Part shown: positions 61,739 through 64,000 of the stretch, piece by piece
Layout: every line of letters begins with the position of its first letter
Position numbering within the stretch: position 1 is the stretch's first letter
From: Chthoniobacterales bacterium
Lineage (GTDB): Bacteria; Verrucomicrobiota; Verrucomicrobiia; Chthoniobacterales; UBA10450
Assembly: GCA_013821455.1 (NCBI GenBank)
Contig: JACDGS010000009.1
Coordinates: 38,171 to 102,170 of the forward strand
Length of the DNA stretch: 64,000 nt
Direction: 5' to 3'
Position numbers and translations under genes: made by a program
The notes under the pieces: model-generated
What the model was told of the DNA's origin: nothing
Seen by the model: only the letters and a program-made list of their open reading frames with translations
Database searches by the model: none

Positions 61739-62413
61739 TCAGGAGTTCTTCTTCAAAGGAAGAGCGGCGACGATCGCTTTTTCCAACTGATCCTTGCTGA
61801 AACTGTTCCCTAGCCGCACTCCGTTTACGAAAACAGTTGGCGTGCGATCCACTGCCCGCCGGTCGCCCGCGTTTATATCAGCGAGGACGCGCCGGCGGAC
61901 GTCCGGAGCCATGCTGTCGGCGTGGAAACGCGCGACATCGAGCCCGATCGCTTCCGCGTAGGACTCGAAGAGGGAGTTGACTTTGGGCGCTTCAGCCCAG
62001 CTCAGCTGATTTTCGTAAAGTTCATCGTGCATCTCCCAGAACTTGCCCTGAATCGCGGCAGCCTCCGCGGCCAACGCCGCCTCCTTCGCATGTTTGTGTA
62101 TTTCGAGCGGAAACTCACGGAAAACGACTCGCACTCTGCCCTCATATTGCCGTTGTATGGCGTCGATTCCCTTGGAGACCACAGCGCACGGCGGGCACTG
62201 GAAATCGCCATAAATCTCCAGCGTCACTGGCGCGTCGCGCGGACCGCGCGCATAGGCTGCACCTTCCAGAGTGTTCGCCGGCTGCGGGCTCGCCTCGACC
62301 CCAGGCATGAGAGCGGGAGCGGGTCGCATCTTCTCGTGGTAAGCCCGCGCCGCAATCCCCGCGGTCAGGAGCGCGACCGCCGCGATGATGACGAACGGAA
62401 GAAAGAGTTTCAT
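61739..62413 (-). CDS. DsbA-family thiol-disulfide oxidoreductase (membrane-anchored)
   Basis: The 224-residue protein has an N-terminal hydrophobic helix (about 5-23) that anchors or exports it. The thioredoxin-fold part starts with Ala-Pro-Val-Thr-Leu-Glu-Ile-Tyr-Gly-Asp-Phe-Gln-Cys-Pro-Pro-Cys near residue 62-77, giving a CPPC active site. The helical insert contains Phe-Trp-Glu-Met-His-Asp-Glu-Leu, and Arg-Thr-Pro-Thr-Val-Phe-Val-Asn-Gly with the cis-proline lies near residue 190. These match the DsbA/Thioredoxin_4 group, which forms or reshuffles disulfide bonds in exported proteins, such as the Cys-containing secreted proteins nearby. Confidence 0.9.
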   Translation of the reverse strand: MKLFLPFVIIAAVALLTAGIAARAYHEKMRPAPALMPGVEASPQPANTLEGAAYARGPRDAPVTLEIYGDFQCPPCAVVSKGIDAIQRQYEGRVRVVFREFPLEIHKHAKEAALAAEAAAIQGKFWEMHDELYENQLSWAEAPKVNSLFESYAEAIGLDVARFHADSMAPDVRRRVLADINAGDRRAVDRTPTVFVNGVRLGNSFSKDQLEKAIVAALPLKKNS

Positions 62414-62684
62414 GGCAGCGACCGATCCTTGGCCTCGGCGGCAACTCTAGTCACTTCTCCGCGAGTACAAAATAAAATTTCGGCGCGCGCGTCTGGCCGC
62501 TTTCGTCAGCGAGAGTCTGGTCGGAGAGAGCTGCGCCTTCCTTCTTCTTTTCACCGCGAGATTACGGAAGCGAGGTTTAAACAGACGGCTTTAGTAAATC
62601 GAATTGATTATCCATCCGCGCCACGCTGCGTGGTTACTTTACGCTGGTAGCTGATCTTGTTCTCGTTAGATCTGGAGTCACACC

Positions 62685-62763
62685 ATGATGAAAAGCATTC
62701 CGTATATTTGCCGCATCCATCTTGCTCGGCGGTTGCGTCAATGTTGAGACGGAAGCGTTTTGA
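62685..62763 (+). pseudogene. Remnant of a lipoprotein start with lipobox
   Basis: ATG-ATG-AAA at 62685 opens a frame that soon stops, but a neighbouring frame (62707-62763) reads Phe-Ala-Ala-Ser-Ile-Leu-Leu-Gly-Gly-Cys-Val-Asn-Val-Glu-Thr-Glu before a TGA. Leu-Leu-Gly-Gly-Cys is a lipobox. The two pieces fit a lipoprotein signal peptide with a frameshift. The rest of the gene is missing, and the space from 62414 to 62684 shows no gene. Confidence 0.4.
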
Positions 62764-63066
62764 GAACAGGTGCTGGAAAGGGCGCGCGCGGCGATCGGCA
62801 AGAGGAGCCAGGCGAAACAGAACTATCATGGCGCCGAGGTGCGAGATCACTGGGAGTGGGAGGCACGCAGGATCATTGCGCAGCGTTTGCTGGAAGCAGG
62901 GCTTAAGTCGCTCGATCTGGCCCTCCTGCCCAAGGGCGACCCGCGGAAAATCCAGATCGCGAAGGAAGTGCGAACCAAGACCGGCGTCCCCTTGCACTTC
63001 GCGGCGCGCGTGCTGAGCATGGGAACGCGGATGAATGTCTCCAACCTAACTAACCGTTGCAGGGTG
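62762..63066 (+). pseudogene. C-terminal fragment of a Y1/REP-associated-transposase family protein
   Basis: A frame opening after a TGA at 62761 encodes a helical segment ending Leu-Leu-Pro-Lys-Gly-Asp-Pro-Arg-Lys-Ile-Gln-Ile-Ala-Lys-Glu-Val-Arg-Thr-Lys-Thr, then Leu-Ser-Met-Gly-Thr-Arg-Met-Asn-Val-Ser-Asn-Leu. This matches the C-terminal helical tail of verrucomicrobial Y1 (RAYT) transposases (Lys-Gly-Asp-x-x-Lys, Met-Gly-Thr-x-x-x-Val). The catalytic His-x-His and Tyr part is absent. After about 63066 the similarity ends, although the frame continues to 63150. It is a remnant. Confidence 0.6.
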
Positions 63067-63197
63067 GTTGGCATGAATATTATCTCTCCTGACCCCTCTT
63101 CCCCATGGGCAAACGTAGTAACGTTAGAGGCGATTTCAGCAGAAATATGATGCGCAATGACCGGTCTGGTCCATTGCGTCCTCGTCGATAAATCAAG

Positions 63198-63845
63198 ATG
63201 ATCTCAAGTCATAGAAACTGTTCTTTCCGCGTTAGCACTTTCGCATTCGCGACGCTGGTCGTGCTCGAGCTGTTCGCCTCGCCGGCACAAGCCCGCCGCA
63301 ACAAGGAGCCGGTCATCTTCGCCAGATCGGCCGAGGACCCGGTTCTGCGACATCGCGTCGCGACCCTCGCTCCCGGCGTGGACCCCGAGGAGGCGCGCCT
63401 GGTCGTCTCTACCGCCTACACCACCGGGCGAGAGCTGGCGCGCAAGTGGCGCGTGCTCTGGCCGCCCGGCCTGCAAAATTTCCTCGTCAACACGGGAGCG
63501 CGAAAAGGCGGCCTCTGTTTTCAATGGGCCGCCGAGCTCCTTAGTCGCCTCGATGGCTTGCAGCTCAAGACGCTCGAACTCCACTGGGCCGAGTCTTATC
63601 CGGGGACGGCAAGTGAGCACAACGTCATCGTGGTCACGGCTCGGGGCCAGCCGTTCTTTCAAGGTATTCTCTTCGATAACTGGCGCTACTGCGGGCGTCT
63701 TGCCTGGGGTCCGATAAATGGTGACCCGGAATACGAATGGAAAGAGAACCCGGCAGAGCTGACGAGTCGCTTGGCCCGGAGTAGGAGCGAGAGCGGGCAC
63801 CGGCCCAAAACCGCCGCCAAGAGTAGCAGCAACACGGGCCTGTGA
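63198..63845 (+). CDS. Secreted protein with possible papain-like Cys-His-Asn/Asp triad
   Basis: The 215-residue protein has a signal peptide (ending near Ser-Pro-Ala-Gln-Ala). Past residue 85 it has Lys-Gly-Gly-Leu-Cys-Phe-Gln-Trp-Ala near 103, Ala-Ser-Glu-His-Asn-Val-Ile-Val-Val near 140 and Leu-Phe-Asp-Asn-Trp-Arg near 160. The order Cys, His, Asp/Asn with these flanks resembles papain-like or transglutaminase-like domains. I do not recognise a named family, and the tail is basic and low-complexity. No octamer is present. Confidence 0.55.
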   Translation: MISSHRNCSFRVSTFAFATLVVLELFASPAQARRNKEPVIFARSAEDPVLRHRVATLAPGVDPEEARLVVSTAYTTGRELARKWRVLWPPGLQNFLVNTGARKGGLCFQWAAELLSRLDGLQLKTLELHWAESYPGTASEHNVIVVTARGQPFFQGILFDNWRYCGRLAWGPINGDPEYEWKENPAELTSRLARSRSESGHRPKTAAKSSSNTGL

Positions 63846-63937
63846 ATGGTGTATAGCCCGAGTAGGAATTAAATCGCCGGTAAAAGCGATCCGCGAGTCA
63901 CGATTTGATTTTGGGCTTTAGGTGTCAGGTAACATGA

Positions 63938-63986
63938 AAACAGTTCCACAGAGCGTAGTCTCTGAGGAAAAAGAAAGGAACTGTTT
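63938..63986. repeat. 10-bp inverted repeat just upstream of a window-edge start codon
   Basis: AAACAGTTCC at 63938-63947 and GGAACTGTTT at 63977-63986 are perfect reverse complements 29 bp apart. They directly precede an ATG at 63989, as at the left end or operator of an insertion element. Confidence 0.65.
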
Positions 63987-63988
63987 CT

Positions 63989-64000
63989 ATGAACTATGTT
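63989..64000 (+). CDS. Start of a probable insertion-element gene, cut by the window edge
   Basis: Only Met-Asn-Tyr-Val is visible. That start and the inverted repeat upstream would fit an IS110-type transposase, but four residues cannot prove it. A GGAAC stretch is the only nearby purine-rich sequence and could act as a ribosome-binding site. Confidence 0.3.

Overview
The window is about 60% GC and gene-dense, and almost certainly comes from a Verrucomicrobiota chromosome, probably a soil or freshwater Spartobacteria/Chthoniobacterales-type genome. The case rests on gene content: secreted proteins with a dockerin-like C-terminal tail, an ECF sigma/Hanks-kinase pair, TPR-ExbBD operons, REP/Y1-transposase remnants and TGTCATCC-type inverted-repeat elements. 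No rRNA or ribosomal-protein marker is present, so the lineage is an inference.

Layout. 1-2.5 kb: tail of a GNAT acetyltransferase, an M29 aminopeptidase, a small conserved protein, a 21-bp-period repeat tract and a DUF1801 protein. 2.5-7.6 kb: degraded REP-like hairpins, then two tandem cyclase/TolB-like/TPR sensor proteins. 7.7-9.8 kb: a FEN-like 5'-3' exonuclease and an ATP-grasp-like hypothetical. 10-14.5 kb: a Ser/Thr kinase-TPR protein overlapping its ECF sigma factor, divergent from a secreted dockerin-tailed protein. 14.7-20.9 kb: kbl-DUF3303, a HAF-repeat secreted protein, mazG-DUF2270, a PTS IIA protein, and a glycosyltransferase coupled to an inactive rhomboid-like protein. 21-26.8 kb: pckG, a polyprenyl-phosphate sugar transferase and an O-antigen-ligase/TPR protein. 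26.8-30.9 kb: a metal-uptake group (small Cys/His protein, porin, solute-binding protein, ABC permease) with no ATPase gene. 31-41 kb: a secreted protein with a possible His/Cys dyad, an ECF sigma/anti-sigma pair, an ExbB-ExbD-ExbD/TPR operon and a C-terminal processing protease. 41-46.9 kb: MBL hydrolase, the AmgK/MurU cell-wall recycling pair, uvrB and a secreted HEXXH peptidase. 46.9-57.7 kb: a Kelch protein, a peroxidase-like protein, fused ATP sulfurylase/APS kinase, tRNA-Val, an HTH-REC regulator, a methyltransferase-fumC pair, VOC, GNAT and MBL proteins and pdxH. 57.9-64 kb: a motif-free accessory stretch with a frameshifted DoxX gene, gene remnants, a sialidase-like protein behind a 16-unit 11-bp repeat, a lipocalin-size secreted protein, a DsbA-like protein, a transposase fragment, a secreted papain-like candidate and the edge of a probable insertion element.

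The most striking signal is not a gene. The non-palindromic octamer CCTAACGA (mostly as GCCTAACGA) occurs 70 times by hand count, 40 on the plus strand and 30 on the minus. About 1.7 copies are expected by chance, and the density is about 1.1 per kb. Copies lie in housekeeping coding regions in the four non-stop frames (as Pro-Asn, Leu-Thr, Ser-Leu-Gly or Val-Arg), at stop codons and in gene junctions. They are missing from the tandem cyclase region, the secreted-protein genes and the last 5.4 kb. Density, dispersal, two-strand use and drifted near-matches all resemble the DNA uptake sequences of Neisseria and Pasteurellaceae. I know of no such system described for this phylum.
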